From: CAZFMJ01 sp964520045
GTDB lineage: Bacteria; Elusimicrobiota; Elusimicrobia; Elusimicrobiales; CAZFMJ01
Length of the DNA stretch: 41,301 nt
Direction of reading: 5' to 3'
NCBI GenBank assembly: GCA_964520045.1
Contig: CAZFMJ010000023.1
Coordinates: forward strand, 1 to 41,301
Each line of letters begins with the position of its first letter. The stretch's first letter is position 1. The notes beneath the pieces were generated by a model. It saw only the letters and a list, made by a program, of their open reading frames with translations. It made no database searches and had not been told where the DNA came from. A program made the translations under genes and the position numbers. Shown in pieces: positions 1-8,140 of the stretch.

Positions 1-926
1 GTGTACAGACAAATATTGATTATAAATTCCCACGCTGTTTTGAGGGGATTAAGGGTTGTTTTGCCGCGGGCCTCGCGTAGCTGCACAAGTTTTTTCATAA
101 CCCGTTCTGTCATCCAGTTGGGGGTCGATGCCCCCGCTGTTACTCCTATCCGGCCCGAATCCGCTATCTTTTCGGGATCAAGCTCATCTTCTTTTTCAAT
201 GTGAATGGTTTTAACTCCCAAGTCTGAACAAAGCTTGGCCAGCCGCGAAGTATTGGCGCTGTGCTTTGCTCCGACCACTATCATAATATCCGATGATAGC
301 GCCATTTCCACGGTTTCTTTTTGTCTTTCACGGGTGGGCATGCAGATGGTATTTGAAATAATCGATTCTTTCGAATTTTCGCGTATTCTTTCGGCTGTCT
401 CAAAAAATTTTTTTTCCTCCTGAGTCGTCTGGGACACGATATTTACCTTTTCAAAATAAGGCAGACTGTCCGCTTCGGCCGGGTCGGCCGCGACATACCC
501 CCGGCCTTCGCAGTATCCAAGCAGACCGGTTACTTCCACATGGCCTTTGTCTCCCACGATAACAGTGGAATAGCCCTGCACGGCGTATTCATGGATGACT
601 TTTTGCGCCTTTTTTACAAGCGGGCAGGTGGCGTCGATTATTTCCATCTTGAGCGACCGCAGCTGCTTTTCAATTTCAGGCGTGACGCCGTGCGCCCGTA
701 TGATGAGAACGCCGGTCTTTCCGGCCAGCACGGCGGGGTCGTTTATCGCCCGAATATTTTTTTCTTCAAGCATTTGTATGACATGGTTATTGTGTATTAT
801 CTGTCCAAGGGTATAAACCGGGGTTTTTCCTGATTGGGCAAGTTCCAGCGCTTTGTCTATGGCGTTTTTGACGCCGGGGCAGAATCCCGCTGTTTTTGCA
901 AGTTTTATTCCAAGGTGGTTATGCAT
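1..926 (-). CDS. ispH: 4-hydroxy-3-methylbut-2-enyl diphosphate reductase (IspH/LytB), 3' end outside window
   Basis: Last step of the MEP isoprenoid pathway: reduces HMBPP to IPP and DMAPP with a [4Fe-4S] cluster in the cytoplasm. Translating the reverse strand from the ATG at 926 gives an open frame to the window edge (308 codons). All three cluster cysteines are visible, in AGFCPGV near the N-terminus, DATCPLV, and NTICMPT; so are the conserved RAHGV, GDKGHVEV and GASTPNW motifs. The frame does not stop after the usual C-terminal motif but continues into a hydrophobic stretch (WEFIINICLY) at the edge, so a C-terminal membrane extension is possible. It is the last gene of a minus-strand run and its start sits just beside a heptamer repeat element. 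Identity is sure; total length is unknown. Confidence 0.95.
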   Translation of the reverse strand, partial: MHNHLGIKLAKTAGFCPGVKNAIDKALELAQSGKTPVYTLGQIIHNNHVIQMLEEKNIRAINDPAVLAGKTGVLIIRAHGVTPEIEKQLRSLKMEIIDATCPLVKKAQKVIHEYAVQGYSTVIVGDKGHVEVTGLLGYCEGRGYVAADPAEADSLPYFEKVNIVSQTTQEEKKFFETAERIRENSKESIISNTICMPTRERQKETVEMALSSDIMIVVGAKHSANTSRLAKLCSDLGVKTIHIEKEDELDPEKIADSGRIGVTAGASTPNWMTERVMKKLVQLREARGKTTLNPLKTAWEFIINICLY

Positions 927-938
927 TTATAAAAGACC

Positions 939-1075
939 GGCAAACGGTAGAAGGTAGACGGAAAAAAGATAAAAAACGAAAAAATCATCTTTCATATACT
1001 CTATTCCGTCTTCTTTTTTTGTTTCCCTTTGGCTGTTTACCGTTTACCGTCTTCCATCTCCCTTTTACCTTCTTC
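939..1075. repeat. Heptamer (GGTARAY) inverted-arm element A
   Basis: The left arm, 939-961, reads as tandem heptamers of the GGTAGAA/GGTAGAC type. The right arm, 1034-1075, carries the complementary units (TTTACCG, TTTACCG, then CTTCCAT and related). A-rich sequence follows the left arm and T-rich sequence precedes the right arm, so the whole can fold as a long imperfect hairpin. The right arm overlaps the last codons and supplies the stop of the neighbouring zinc-ribbon membrane gene. One of five loci of the same family in this window. Confidence 0.8.
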
Positions 1076-2008
1076 AGTCCGCCATTTATAATTGAAATAG
1101 CCGTGGCAGGCTCCTCCTATGGAAATCACATAGATAAGCAGTGTAAATGCGGGGCGGGAAGGGTGGTAAATCGCCGACAGGAAAGCCTGCCCGGATGTCG
1201 TCGCCGCGTTTGACAGCCAAAATAAAAGCCAGCCTGAATAAAGCGCCGTGAATGCAAGCGCCGGCGGAACGAATTTAAGCCGTTTAGCGTCTTTTTTCGC
1301 GCCTTTCATCGTATACATGCCTATGATAAATCCTGCGCTGTAGCCGGCCGGAAGATAAATCAGTTTTAGCCGGTTTTCCGCCGCAAAACATACTACAATC
1401 CACAGCAGGGCGGAGATAAGAGCGGATGCCCCGCCTAAAATCCCCGCTTTTTTTATATCTGCCGGCATTTTTTCGGCGGCTTCTTTTTCAGCGGCCAGCT
1501 GAGCGTCAAGAATTTTTATGCAGTCCGGGCAGATGAGGCGCGGCATGTTTTGTACGAGCGTGGGCATTTCCACCTCTTTTTTGCCGCATGATTCGCACAT
1601 CAATTGCGCTTGATAATGCGAAAATTCATAATTTGAGACAAATTCCCTTAAGGTAAGGAGCAGAATTTCTATTTCCCTCAGCTCGCGGTCGGTAGGCGGA
1701 TTGAATAAAGATTCCAGCTGTCTTGCGTAACCGTAGTTAAGAGCGTATTCAACGGTGAAGGCATCGGGGATTTGAAGGCTTGCCGCGCTGTAGGAAAGGT
1801 TTTTCCGGCTTGCGAATTTCTTGAATTCCTCGTGCGGGGCATCCGGCAGCCGGCCTGTGAACATTCTAAGGGATATTTTTATCGCGCATGACGGAGTGTC
1901 GTCGTAAATAAGTTCAAGGTGATTGGCCGTATGCCCGAATATTTTTCTGTTTTTTTCAAACGAGAGGTTGTTCCGCAGGCCTATTTTCTTTAATTCCTGT
2001 TCAAACAT
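1037..2008 (-). CDS. Zinc-ribbon integral membrane protein of unknown function
   Basis: I do not recognise the family. The predicted 323-residue protein has a soluble N-terminal half of about 135 residues, a four-cysteine zinc-ribbon pattern (C138-x2-C141 and C160-x2-C163), and four hydrophobic segments from about residue 189 onward (for example around ISALLWIVVCF and FTALYSGWLLF). The start at 2008 is preferred because it is preceded by a good Shine-Dalgarno (GGAGG). The longer open frame upstream runs through repeat DNA. The last 17 or so residues (an RTEEGKREMEDGKR tail) are encoded by the right arm of a heptamer repeat, and the TAA stop lies inside it, so the native C-terminus may have been replaced by repeat insertion. 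It lies between dctM and ispH on the same strand, with repeats on both sides. Confidence 0.7.
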   Translation of the reverse strand: MFEQELKKIGLRNNLSFEKNRKIFGHTANHLELIYDDTPSCAIKISLRMFTGRLPDAPHEEFKKFASRKNLSYSAASLQIPDAFTVEYALNYGYARQLESLFNPPTDRELREIEILLLTLREFVSNYEFSHYQAQLMCESCGKKEVEMPTLVQNMPRLICPDCIKILDAQLAAEKEAAEKMPADIKKAGILGGASALISALLWIVVCFAAENRLKLIYLPAGYSAGFIIGMYTMKGAKKDAKRLKFVPPALAFTALYSGWLLFWLSNAATTSGQAFLSAIYHPSRPAFTLLIYVISIGGACHGYFNYKWRTEEGKREMEDGKR

Positions 2009-2022
2009 GTTGCCTCCGTTAT

Positions 2023-2254
2023 GAAGATGGTAGAAGGTAGAGGGTAGACGGTAGACGGAAAACAGGAAAAAGAAAACAGAATGTTGCTGTAGGGTTTGGA
2101 TCTGCCAGTGAAAAACAGGTAAAACTGCGAAGGACTTCATCTGTCGCTGTGTTTTTCCTGGTTTTTGTCATTTCTTCGCGTCCCTTTGTGTTGGTGCTAA
2201 TTTCTTTTTTTTGCTGTTTACCGTCTCCCTTCTACCATCTCCCGTTTACCGTTT
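2023..2254. repeat. Heptamer (GGTARAY) inverted-arm element B
   Basis: The left arm, 2023-2059, contains tandem units GGTAGAA, GGTAGAG, GGTAGAC, GGTAGAC. The right arm, 2215-2254, is the reverse complement type (TTTACCG, TCTCCCT, TCTACCA, TCTCCCG, TTTACCG). About 155 bases of non-coding, partly self-complementary sequence lie between the arms. The element fills the whole gap between the dctM stop and the start of the zinc-ribbon membrane gene, and its left arm ends next to that gene's ribosome-binding site. Confidence 0.82.
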
Positions 2255-2255
2255 C

Positions 2256-3506
2256 TTAAATAATTATCCACGGGCAGTATGTCACGACAGCCAGCGCGCC
2301 CAGAAGCAGCAGCCAGAAAGGAAGGACTGCTGAATAAAGTTTTGTAAGCGGCGCTTCAAATCTGCGGCTGGAAAGAAAAAGATTTAGGCCCAGCGGAGGG
2401 GTCATATAGCCTATTTCCAGATTAAGCAGGAAAATTATTCCCAGATGAATGGGGTCTATGCCGTACTGGGCCGCCACCGGCGCGATTATAGGGACCACTA
2501 TTATTATGGCCGAAAATATTTCCACCATATTAACCACAAGCAAAAAGGCGTTGAGAACTATAAGAAAAACCGTTTTATCAGCTATAAATGAATGAAGCCA
2601 TTCAAAAAGCCTGGCCGGTATCTCGGCGTCTATCATATAATTGGTGAATCCCAGGGCTGTTCCCAGCACCATGAAAATAGCGCCTACAAGCAGCATGCTT
2701 TTTGCGGCTATGCGCGGAATGTCCTTAAAAAGGCTGAGTTCGCGGTAAATGAAAACTTCCGCGAGCAGAACATAAAAGGCCATAACCGAAGCCGCTTCCG
2801 TAGCGGTGAACCAGCCGCGGTAAATGCCGCCTATGACCAGAAAAGGCAGGGGTATTTCCCATACGGCTTCTCTTGCCGAGCCGGCAAGGGATTTCCATGA
2901 GAACGGGATGCGCGAAATATTCGTTTTTTTACCTGAATAAAGGGCATAGAGCGAAAGTATCAGTATCAGCATTATTCCCGGCAAAGCGGCCGCCGTAAAA
3001 AGTCTGTCTATGCTGACTTTGGCAATGAGTCCGTAGAGTATTATGGGAAGGCTGGGGGGGAAAAGAAGGCCCAGACTGCCGGTTGTCGCAAGAAGACCCA
3101 GCGAGAATTTGTCGCTGTATCCGTGTTTCGTCAGCATGGGATAAAGCAGTCCGCCCAGCGCTATTATGGTTACTCCGGATGCACCCGTGAAAGCTGTAAA
3201 CAGGGCGCAGGTGACAATGGCCACTATGGCAAGCCCTCCCGGCATCCAGCCGAAAAGAGATTGGGAGAGATTAAGCATTCGTTTCGGGGTTCCGCTTTCC
3301 GCAAGCAGGTATCCCGAGAAAGTAAAAAGAGGTATGGCGCAAAGGGCGGGAAGGCTGGCGAGCCTGAGTATTTCAACTATTATGGCGGAGGTGTCTATTC
3401 CGGCTTTCCAGAAGGCAAAGACCGCTCCCGCTCCGATAATGGAAAAAACGGGAGCTCCTATTACTATTGAAAATGCGGCCGCGGCGGTTATTATAATTGC
3501 CTGCAT
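2256..3506 (-). CDS. dctM: TRAP transporter large permease subunit DctM
   Basis: The large membrane subunit (416 residues) of a tripartite ATP-independent periplasmic transporter. It carries the ion-coupled transport path for a carboxylate-like substrate delivered by the DctP-type binding protein. The sequence is almost entirely hydrophobic helices with family features such as the N-terminal VIGAPVFSIIG stretch, the FTGASGVTIIALGGLLYPML segment, LLFPPSLPIILYG, and the C-terminal LEIGYMTPPLGLNLF motif. The start overlaps the dctQ stop by 16 bases, which points to translational coupling. The stop lies two bases from a heptamer repeat arm. Substrate cannot be told from the sequence. Confidence 0.93.
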   Translation of the reverse strand: MQAIIITAAAAFSIVIGAPVFSIIGAGAVFAFWKAGIDTSAIIVEILRLASLPALCAIPLFTFSGYLLAESGTPKRMLNLSQSLFGWMPGGLAIVAIVTCALFTAFTGASGVTIIALGGLLYPMLTKHGYSDKFSLGLLATTGSLGLLFPPSLPIILYGLIAKVSIDRLFTAAALPGIMLILILSLYALYSGKKTNISRIPFSWKSLAGSAREAVWEIPLPFLVIGGIYRGWFTATEAASVMAFYVLLAEVFIYRELSLFKDIPRIAAKSMLLVGAIFMVLGTALGFTNYMIDAEIPARLFEWLHSFIADKTVFLIVLNAFLLVVNMVEIFSAIIIVVPIIAPVAAQYGIDPIHLGIIFLLNLEIGYMTPPLGLNLFLSSRRFEAPLTKLYSAVLPFWLLLLGALAVVTYCPWIII

Positions 3507-3985
3507 GAATTTTTTCTGAATATATGAATTGCGGTATGAAAAAAAGCCAGCAGAAATCCCGCCGGTATTATTATCTCAAGCCAGACCGCGGGAATATCAA
3601 AAGTTCCTATTGAAAACGCGGTCGAGCGGAATTTAAATTCCGATTTAATGAATGTCAGCGAAGCCGACAGGAGAAACAGGCATACGGCGCAGGTGAAGAC
3701 ATGCGCGGCGTTTTCGCATATCTTCCGGGCTTTTTCCGGAAATAACTTTACCGTCATATCCAGCGCGAACTGCTTGCCGTAATAGGATGCCATGGCGGCT
3801 CCTAAAAATCCCGCCCACATCGTGGCATACCGCAGCAAGGGGTCTGCCCATAAAATGCCCGCGGAAAAAAATGCCCGCATAATAACCTGCGTGAAGGAAA
3901 GCGCGACCATAATGAAAATAAGAACGGTTACCGCCGCTTTTTCGCAGGCTACGATAAATTCTTCGGTTTTAAATATAAAATTCAT
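3491..3985 (-). CDS. dctQ: TRAP transporter small permease subunit DctQ
   Basis: A 164-residue protein with four transmembrane helices, the usual size and topology of the small TRAP permease subunit, which pairs with DctM in the inner membrane. A family-typical segment is WADPLLRYATMWAGFLGAAMA in helix two, followed by a charged loop and two further helices. It lies between dctP and dctM; the 3' end overlaps dctM. About 210 bases containing inverted repeats separate it from the upstream dctP gene, unlike the tight spacing elsewhere in the operon. Confidence 0.9.
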   Translation of the reverse strand: MNFIFKTEEFIVACEKAAVTVLIFIMVALSFTQVIMRAFFSAGILWADPLLRYATMWAGFLGAAMASYYGKQFALDMTVKLFPEKARKICENAAHVFTCAVCLFLLSASLTFIKSEFKFRSTAFSIGTFDIPAVWLEIIIPAGFLLAFFHTAIHIFRKNSCRQL

Positions 3986-3997
3986 AAAACAAACCCA

Positions 3998-4262
3998 ACC
4001 GCAAAGAGCGCAAAGGATTTATACCAAGAACGTCCCGAACAATCCTCAAAAGCGTTGAGAATGGGACGCAAAAATTACAAGCCGGTAACTACTTCGCCAT
4101 GCCAATAACTTAATTGGAGAATTCGTTTTCCGTCATTTCCGGCAGATTCACTCTGTCCAAACCATCCTTTATGGCAATGAGTTTGGACTGACCCATTCTC
4201 AGTGCTTTTGAGGAAGGAATGGGACCACATCCTTTGCGTCTGCTTTGCGTTCTTTGCGTTTA
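3998..4262. repeat. Composite inverted-repeat element between dctP and dctQ
   Basis: Outer arms: CGCAAAG units at about 4000-4017 and their reverse complements (CTTTGCG) at about 4228-4260. Inner arms: a 22-base inverted repeat, 4044-4065 against 4192-4213, matching at 20 of 22 positions. A perfect seven-base stem (GTCCAAA, 4155-4161; TTTGGAC, 4182-4188) lies inside. The right arms encode the last residues and the stop of dctP. This may be a MITE-like insertion, or it may act as an mRNA stability or attenuation structure between binding-protein and permease genes. Confidence 0.65.
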
Positions 4263-5266
4263 ATCTCCGGCGGTTTTTTTCTGAATTCCGCCAGCGCTTT
4301 TTCAATGCGCGCAAGCAGGCTGCCCTTATACAATTTTCCTTCAAGATCCTTTCTTGCCTTAGCGCCCATCTCCTCAAATACGGCGGTTGTTTTCGCCGAG
4401 GAAGGCTCCGTGATCTTTATTCCTTCTTTTTTGAGAACGTTTATGGATTTTTCGTTGTCCTGTCTGCTTAGATTTGTAAGCGTTTTCAAATGTCTGTCTC
4501 CTATTTCAAGAAGAAGCCGCCTGTTGGCCGGAGAGATATTTTCAAAAGCCTTTTTTGAAATGAGCACGGCTCCCGCCGCATCGGCTATGGGAAGGGAAAA
4601 CATGTATTTTACCTTTGTGAACCACTGCAGGGCCACCGTGGCAAGAGGAGAGCCGTAAACGCCGTTTATAAGCCCGGTCTGAAGGGAAGTCAGAACATCC
4701 GTTATGGAAAGAGGTATGGGAGAAATGCCCATGGCTTTAAATGCGGCTTCCGCTATGGGATCTCCTTCCCATATCCACATTTTTACCGACTTCATGTCTT
4801 CGGGAGAGCTTATCGGGGAATTCGTGTATACGTACACAAATCCGACTTCAGCCCAGCCCAGCAGGATATAACCGTTTTTTTCAAGAGCGGAGCGCAGTTC
4901 TTTGTCGAACATGCCGTAAATATGGTCGGTTTCCTGAGTGTTTTTGAAAAGAAACGGGGCGTCGAGCGCTCTGACTTCCGGCGCCAGTTCGCCCAGCCCT
5001 ACCCCTGTGAATCCGCCTGAGTGAAGCTGTCCGAGCCGGATCTTGCGTATAACGTCTTTTTCGTCGCCCTGCACTCCTCCCGGATAGATCTTAAAATTTA
5101 CGGCGCCTGATGTTTTTTCCGAAAGTTCTTTGCTGAATGCCCGCATTTGTTTCATCCATGTGGAGCCTTCGGGCGCAAGAGTGGCGAATTTAATCGTTTG
5201 GCATTCCGCTCTTCCGGCGAGGCAGCACAAAAAAACGAAAACCCATATCCGGTTAAAATAGTTCAT
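4199..5266 (-). CDS. dctP: TRAP transporter substrate-binding protein DctP (TPAT type)
   Basis: Periplasmic solute receptor of the TRAP system, 355 residues, with an N-terminal signal peptide (hydrophobic VFVFLCCLAG). Family features include IKFATLAPEGSTWMKQ after the signal, the YPGGVQGDEKDVIRKI motif, an APFLFKN segment, and a central LSITDVLTSLQTGLINGVYG stretch. Its start overlaps the end of the TatT-encoding domain by 14 bases, so receptor and TatT-like partner are probably coupled; this order (TatT then receptor) is that of TPR-protein-associated TRAP transporters. The C-terminal KRKERKADAKD tail is encoded in a CGCAAAG repeat arm and is probably not conserved. Substrate is unknown; hydrophobic organic acids have been proposed for this class. 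Confidence 0.93.
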   Translation of the reverse strand: MNYFNRIWVFVFLCCLAGRAECQTIKFATLAPEGSTWMKQMRAFSKELSEKTSGAVNFKIYPGGVQGDEKDVIRKIRLGQLHSGGFTGVGLGELAPEVRALDAPFLFKNTQETDHIYGMFDKELRSALEKNGYILLGWAEVGFVYVYTNSPISSPEDMKSVKMWIWEGDPIAEAAFKAMGISPIPLSITDVLTSLQTGLINGVYGSPLATVALQWFTKVKYMFSLPIADAAGAVLISKKAFENISPANRRLLLEIGDRHLKTLTNLSRQDNEKSINVLKKEGIKITEPSSAKTTAVFEEMGAKARKDLEGKLYKGSLLARIEKALAEFRKKPPEIKRKERKADAKDVVPFLPQKH

Positions 5267-6134
5267 CAGATTTCTCCATTAATTTTTTTGCCTTTATTTT
5301 TGCGGATTCATTGGCGAGATTCCGGTCGTCGGCGGTGTTTTTGCCGTTGATCACTTCGCCCAGCAGTTTTTCAAAAAGCGGCCGGTTCTGGATCTGCACG
5401 GCGTATTTTGAGGCGAACATAAGCTTGTTCATCAGGAATCCTCCGCCTTTTCCCCGCAGGGACAGCTCAAAATATTTCCCGGCTTTTTCGGGATTTCCGC
5501 CCAGCATTTTAGGAATACCGGCATAGTATGAGCCCATGATCGCATATGCCCCGTTGTAATAATAATCAGGGGCTATTTTCAAAAGGGTTTCAAGAGGCGC
5601 CGTCATGCGGGGTATCTCCGCCAGGGCGTCGGGGTTGTCAAGATTAAGCTGTATCCATCCGGCTTTGCAGAACACCGTCCAAAAGACCGCCGGCACATCG
5701 TTTTTCTGCGTCTTTTCATGAAGGATAGCGGTTCCCTGCGCAAGGTTTTTTTCTTTAAGCGCTCTGAGCCCGTAATTTTCCCCGCGTTTGTAAAATACCG
5801 AAGCGGCGTCCGGATTTCTGTCTTCTTCGAACATAAGCGCGTAACCGCAGTACCCCTGCGCGGCGGTCTCAAGCAATACGGAATTGCGCGGGTCGTTTTT
5901 TATCAGAATTTCCAGAAGCTTAAGGCTCGCGGGCATTGATTTGTCGGCCAGTTCGATATTTTCTTCCTCAAAATAGGCGGGCATTCCCTGCTGTATTACT
6001 TCCCCCATTGATTTTACCGCCATTTTGCGCATTGAACAGCCCGAGGCCGAGAGGAGGCATAGAACCGCCGCGGATATTACCGAGCGCCGTCCGGCTTCTC
6101 CGGCGAGTTTTTTGAACATTTCAATTTTTTTCAT
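5253..6134 (-). other. TatT-like lipoprotein region of the MalQ fusion, possible separate translation unit
   Basis: Sub-region of the fused gene, beginning at the internal ATG giving MKKIEMFKKLAGEAGRRS. If translated alone it would have a basic n-region, a hydrophobic core (VISAAVLCLLSAS) and a lipobox Cys, followed by TPR-type helices. This matches the expected form of a TRAP-associated TatT lipoprotein. Its stop overlaps the dctP start. Whether it is made separately cannot be decided from sequence. Confidence 0.55.
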
Positions 6135-7658
6135 AAATTTAGGCGTTTTCATTATTTTTTCCATTTCCGCCGGCAGACGGAAAGTCCAGTTGTGCGCCCC
6201 CGTAGTGCCGGGAAGATTTATCCGGTCTTTCAGATTAAAGACGTCCTGCAGGGAAAATACGGCAAGGCGGGAGTTCGCATTCATAACTTTACCCAAAATT
6301 GCGGACTGTGTCCGGCCGGAAAACCTCGGCGCTGTTTTGTCTCCGGATATCATTTCCCAAAGTTTCCTTTTTTCCCGCGCGGTCATTGAATGCCACCATT
6401 CGCAAAGCGTGTCCGTGTCGTGCGTGCCGGTGGTCGCCAGCGAAATTTCCGGATAAGAAGCCGGATCGAGGTAGAAATTCCCGGTCTTATCCTTTTCCCA
6501 GCGCAGTATCTTGTAGCCGGGTATTTTCAGCTCGGCCAAAGTTTCCCGCACAAAGGGAGGTATTACGCCGAGGTCTTCCGCTACCGGCAGACTTGCGCCC
6601 GAAGTTTGCAATACCGCGTCTAAAAATTTTCTGCCGCGCTCCTGCTGGCGCGCGGGGTCCCGTATGTCGAAATCAGGTTTTAAGTTCTTGTCGTACGGTA
6701 TTATCCATGTCCTGAAAAATCCCACGACATGGTCCAGCCGGAAAAGGTCATAAAGTTTTACGGCTGTCCGGACCCTGTCGGTCCACCATGTGAAATTCGA
6801 GGATTCAACCGCGTCCCAGCGGTAGGCGGGAAGCCCCCATCGTTGTCCTTCGCTTGAAAAATCATCAGGCGGCGCTCCTATGGAGCATGACAGATCAAAT
6901 TCATTCCTTCTGCTCCATACGTCGGCGCTTTCCTGATTCACCATGAAAGGCATATCGCCGAAAAATTTCACTCCTTTTAAAGCCGCTTTTTCCCGCGCTG
7001 TTTTCCATTGCCCGTGTATTATCCATTGGAGATATTTGAAAAAAAGAATCTGCTGTTCGTGCGCTGAGGAGAATTGCGCGAGAGCCTGCGCGTCGCGGTT
7101 TTTCAGGGGAGACTCCCATTCCGTCCAGCTTTTCCAGCCGTAAAAATCCTTCAGTGTCCGGAATAAGGCATAATCATCGAGCCAATGCCTGTTTTTTTCG
7201 ATAAAAGAGCGCAGGTCTTGTCCCCTGTCTGAGTTCGTCAGCCTGTGGTTTTTTAAAAAATGCAGGAATGCCGGCCAAAGAACCTTAAATTTTGCCTCGC
7301 GCACCGGCGGATATTCTATGGTTCCGGATTCTCTCCAGCCCGACAGCGCGGCGGCGTATTCTTTTGAAGATATTATCGCCGAGGCTTCCGGTGATTGAAC
7401 CGCGTCTTCCATCGTCCGGACGGAAATATATATCGGGTCTATCGCGAAAGCGCTCAAGGGCGTATAAGGGCAGTTGCTGTCCGGAGGCAGTTCATTTATG
7501 GGCAGGATCTGCAGTATTTCAGCCCCCATTTCAGACAGCAGTCCGGCCGCGCTTTCGATGTCCGCTATATCCCCTATCCCCCAGCTTTGTTTTGACCGGA
7601 GAGAAAACAAGGGAATAAGCAAACCGGCGTGTCTGCCTTCAAGCAACTGATGGTTCAT
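5253..7658 (-). CDS. malQ: MalQ 4-alpha-glucanotransferase fused to a TatT-type TRAP-associated lipoprotein
   Basis: Residues 1 to about 524 are a GH77 amylomaltase, which moves glucan chains between maltodextrins in the cytoplasm. Visible motifs are SCP-like NCPYTPLSAFA near residue 62, the nucleophile D309 in FRLDHVVGFF, acid/base E361 in PVAEDLG, and D414 in TGTHDTDT. The normal MalQ C-terminal helix (FKKLAGEAGR) runs without a stop into a hydrophobic segment and lipobox ending at Cys541 (LLSASGC). About 260 residues of a TPR-type TatT lipoprotein follow (RKMAVKSMGEVI, LLEILIKNDPRN, YCGYALMFEED). TatT partners the downstream DctP in the periplasm. Joining a cytosolic enzyme to a periplasmic lipoprotein is odd. 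Internal ATGs at 6152, 6134 and 6119 could start TatT separately, but none has a strong ribosome-binding site. Both halves look intact. Confidence 0.9.
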   Translation of the reverse strand: MNHQLLEGRHAGLLIPLFSLRSKQSWGIGDIADIESAAGLLSEMGAEILQILPINELPPDSNCPYTPLSAFAIDPIYISVRTMEDAVQSPEASAIISSKEYAAALSGWRESGTIEYPPVREAKFKVLWPAFLHFLKNHRLTNSDRGQDLRSFIEKNRHWLDDYALFRTLKDFYGWKSWTEWESPLKNRDAQALAQFSSAHEQQILFFKYLQWIIHGQWKTAREKAALKGVKFFGDMPFMVNQESADVWSRRNEFDLSCSIGAPPDDFSSEGQRWGLPAYRWDAVESSNFTWWTDRVRTAVKLYDLFRLDHVVGFFRTWIIPYDKNLKPDFDIRDPARQQERGRKFLDAVLQTSGASLPVAEDLGVIPPFVRETLAELKIPGYKILRWEKDKTGNFYLDPASYPEISLATTGTHDTDTLCEWWHSMTAREKRKLWEMISGDKTAPRFSGRTQSAILGKVMNANSRLAVFSLQDVFNLKDRINLPGTTGAHNWTFRLPAEMEKIMKTPKFMKKIEMFKKLAGEAGRRSVISAAVLCLLSASGCSMRKMAVKSMGEVIQQGMPAYFEEENIELADKSMPASLKLLEILIKNDPRNSVLLETAAQGYCGYALMFEEDRNPDAASVFYKRGENYGLRALKEKNLAQGTAILHEKTQKNDVPAVFWTVFCKAGWIQLNLDNPDALAEIPRMTAPLETLLKIAPDYYYNGAYAIMGSYYAGIPKMLGGNPEKAGKYFELSLRGKGGGFLMNKLMFASKYAVQIQNRPLFEKLLGEVINGKNTADDRNLANESAKIKAKKLMEKSDELF

Positions 7659-7683
7659 AAGAATTAACTACGCAGGTTGTTTA

Positions 7684-7742
7684 GGCTGAAGGCTGAAGAC
7701 TGTTAGTCTCCGGTTTGTGACTTCAGTTTTATTGTCTTCAGC
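7684..7742. repeat. GGCTGAA tandem / inverted-arm repeat between malQ and ridA
   Basis: Two tandem GGCTGAA heptamers (7684-7697) lead into GCTGAAGAC (7692-7700), whose perfect reverse complement GTCTTCAGC is at 7734-7742. The layout (tandem heptamers on one arm, complement on the other, in an intergenic gap) resembles the GGTARAY elements but uses a different unit. It could also work as a transcription-termination hairpin for ridA, though no U-tract follows. Confidence 0.55.
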
Positions 7743-7758
7743 TTATCTTCCTGGATAT

Positions 7759-8136
7759 TTATATTTTTTCCGCTATCGCTTCTATCGCAATCTTTGCTCC
7801 GCGAGGAAGCGCTTTTACTTCTATGGTCGCCCTTGCGGGCGGATTGTTTTTAAATAATTTTCCGTAAATTTCGTTCATCCGGCTGAATTCTCCGAGATTT
7901 GTCATGAATACCGTTGTTTTCACGACATTGGTTAAGTTCAGTCCGGTTTCGGCCAGCACCGCCTCAAGACTGAGGAGAACCCTCCGCGTCTGCGTTTGTA
8001 TGTCGTCTCCGGAAATCTCGCCCGTGGAAGGATCGAGCGGTATCTGTCCCGAAACAAACACAAACCCGGCGCTTTCAACGGCCTGAGAATACGGGCCTAT
8101 AGCCTTAGGCGCGTTTGCGGAAGCGATTATTTTCAT
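7759..8136 (-). CDS. ridA: RidA family reactive intermediate/imine deaminase
   Basis: A 125-residue RidA (YjgF/YER057c/UK114) protein that hydrolyses reactive enamine/imine intermediates released by PLP enzymes. Family hallmarks are complete: ANAPKAIGPYSQAV at the N-terminus, VFVSGQIPLDP, the NVVKTTVFMTNL segment, the active-site arginine in PPARATIEV, and the IEAIA C-terminus. It starts four bases after the stop of the DUF6485 gene and so is probably co-transcribed with it; a GGA ribosome-binding site precedes the ATG. Confidence 0.95.
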   Translation of the reverse strand: MKIIASANAPKAIGPYSQAVESAGFVFVSGQIPLDPSTGEISGDDIQTQTRRVLLSLEAVLAETGLNLTNVVKTTVFMTNLGEFSRMNEIYGKLFKNNPPARATIEVKALPRGAKIAIEAIAEKI

Positions 8137-8140
8137 TCGA

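Noticed and set aside
2009..2140. N-terminal extension of the zinc-ribbon membrane protein
   Set aside because: The extra codons translate heptamer repeat DNA; the ATG at 2008 has a strong ribosome-binding site.
6025..6715. Plus-strand frames opposite malQ
   Set aside because: Arginine- and serine-rich translations antisense to a clear gene, with no start signal or motif.
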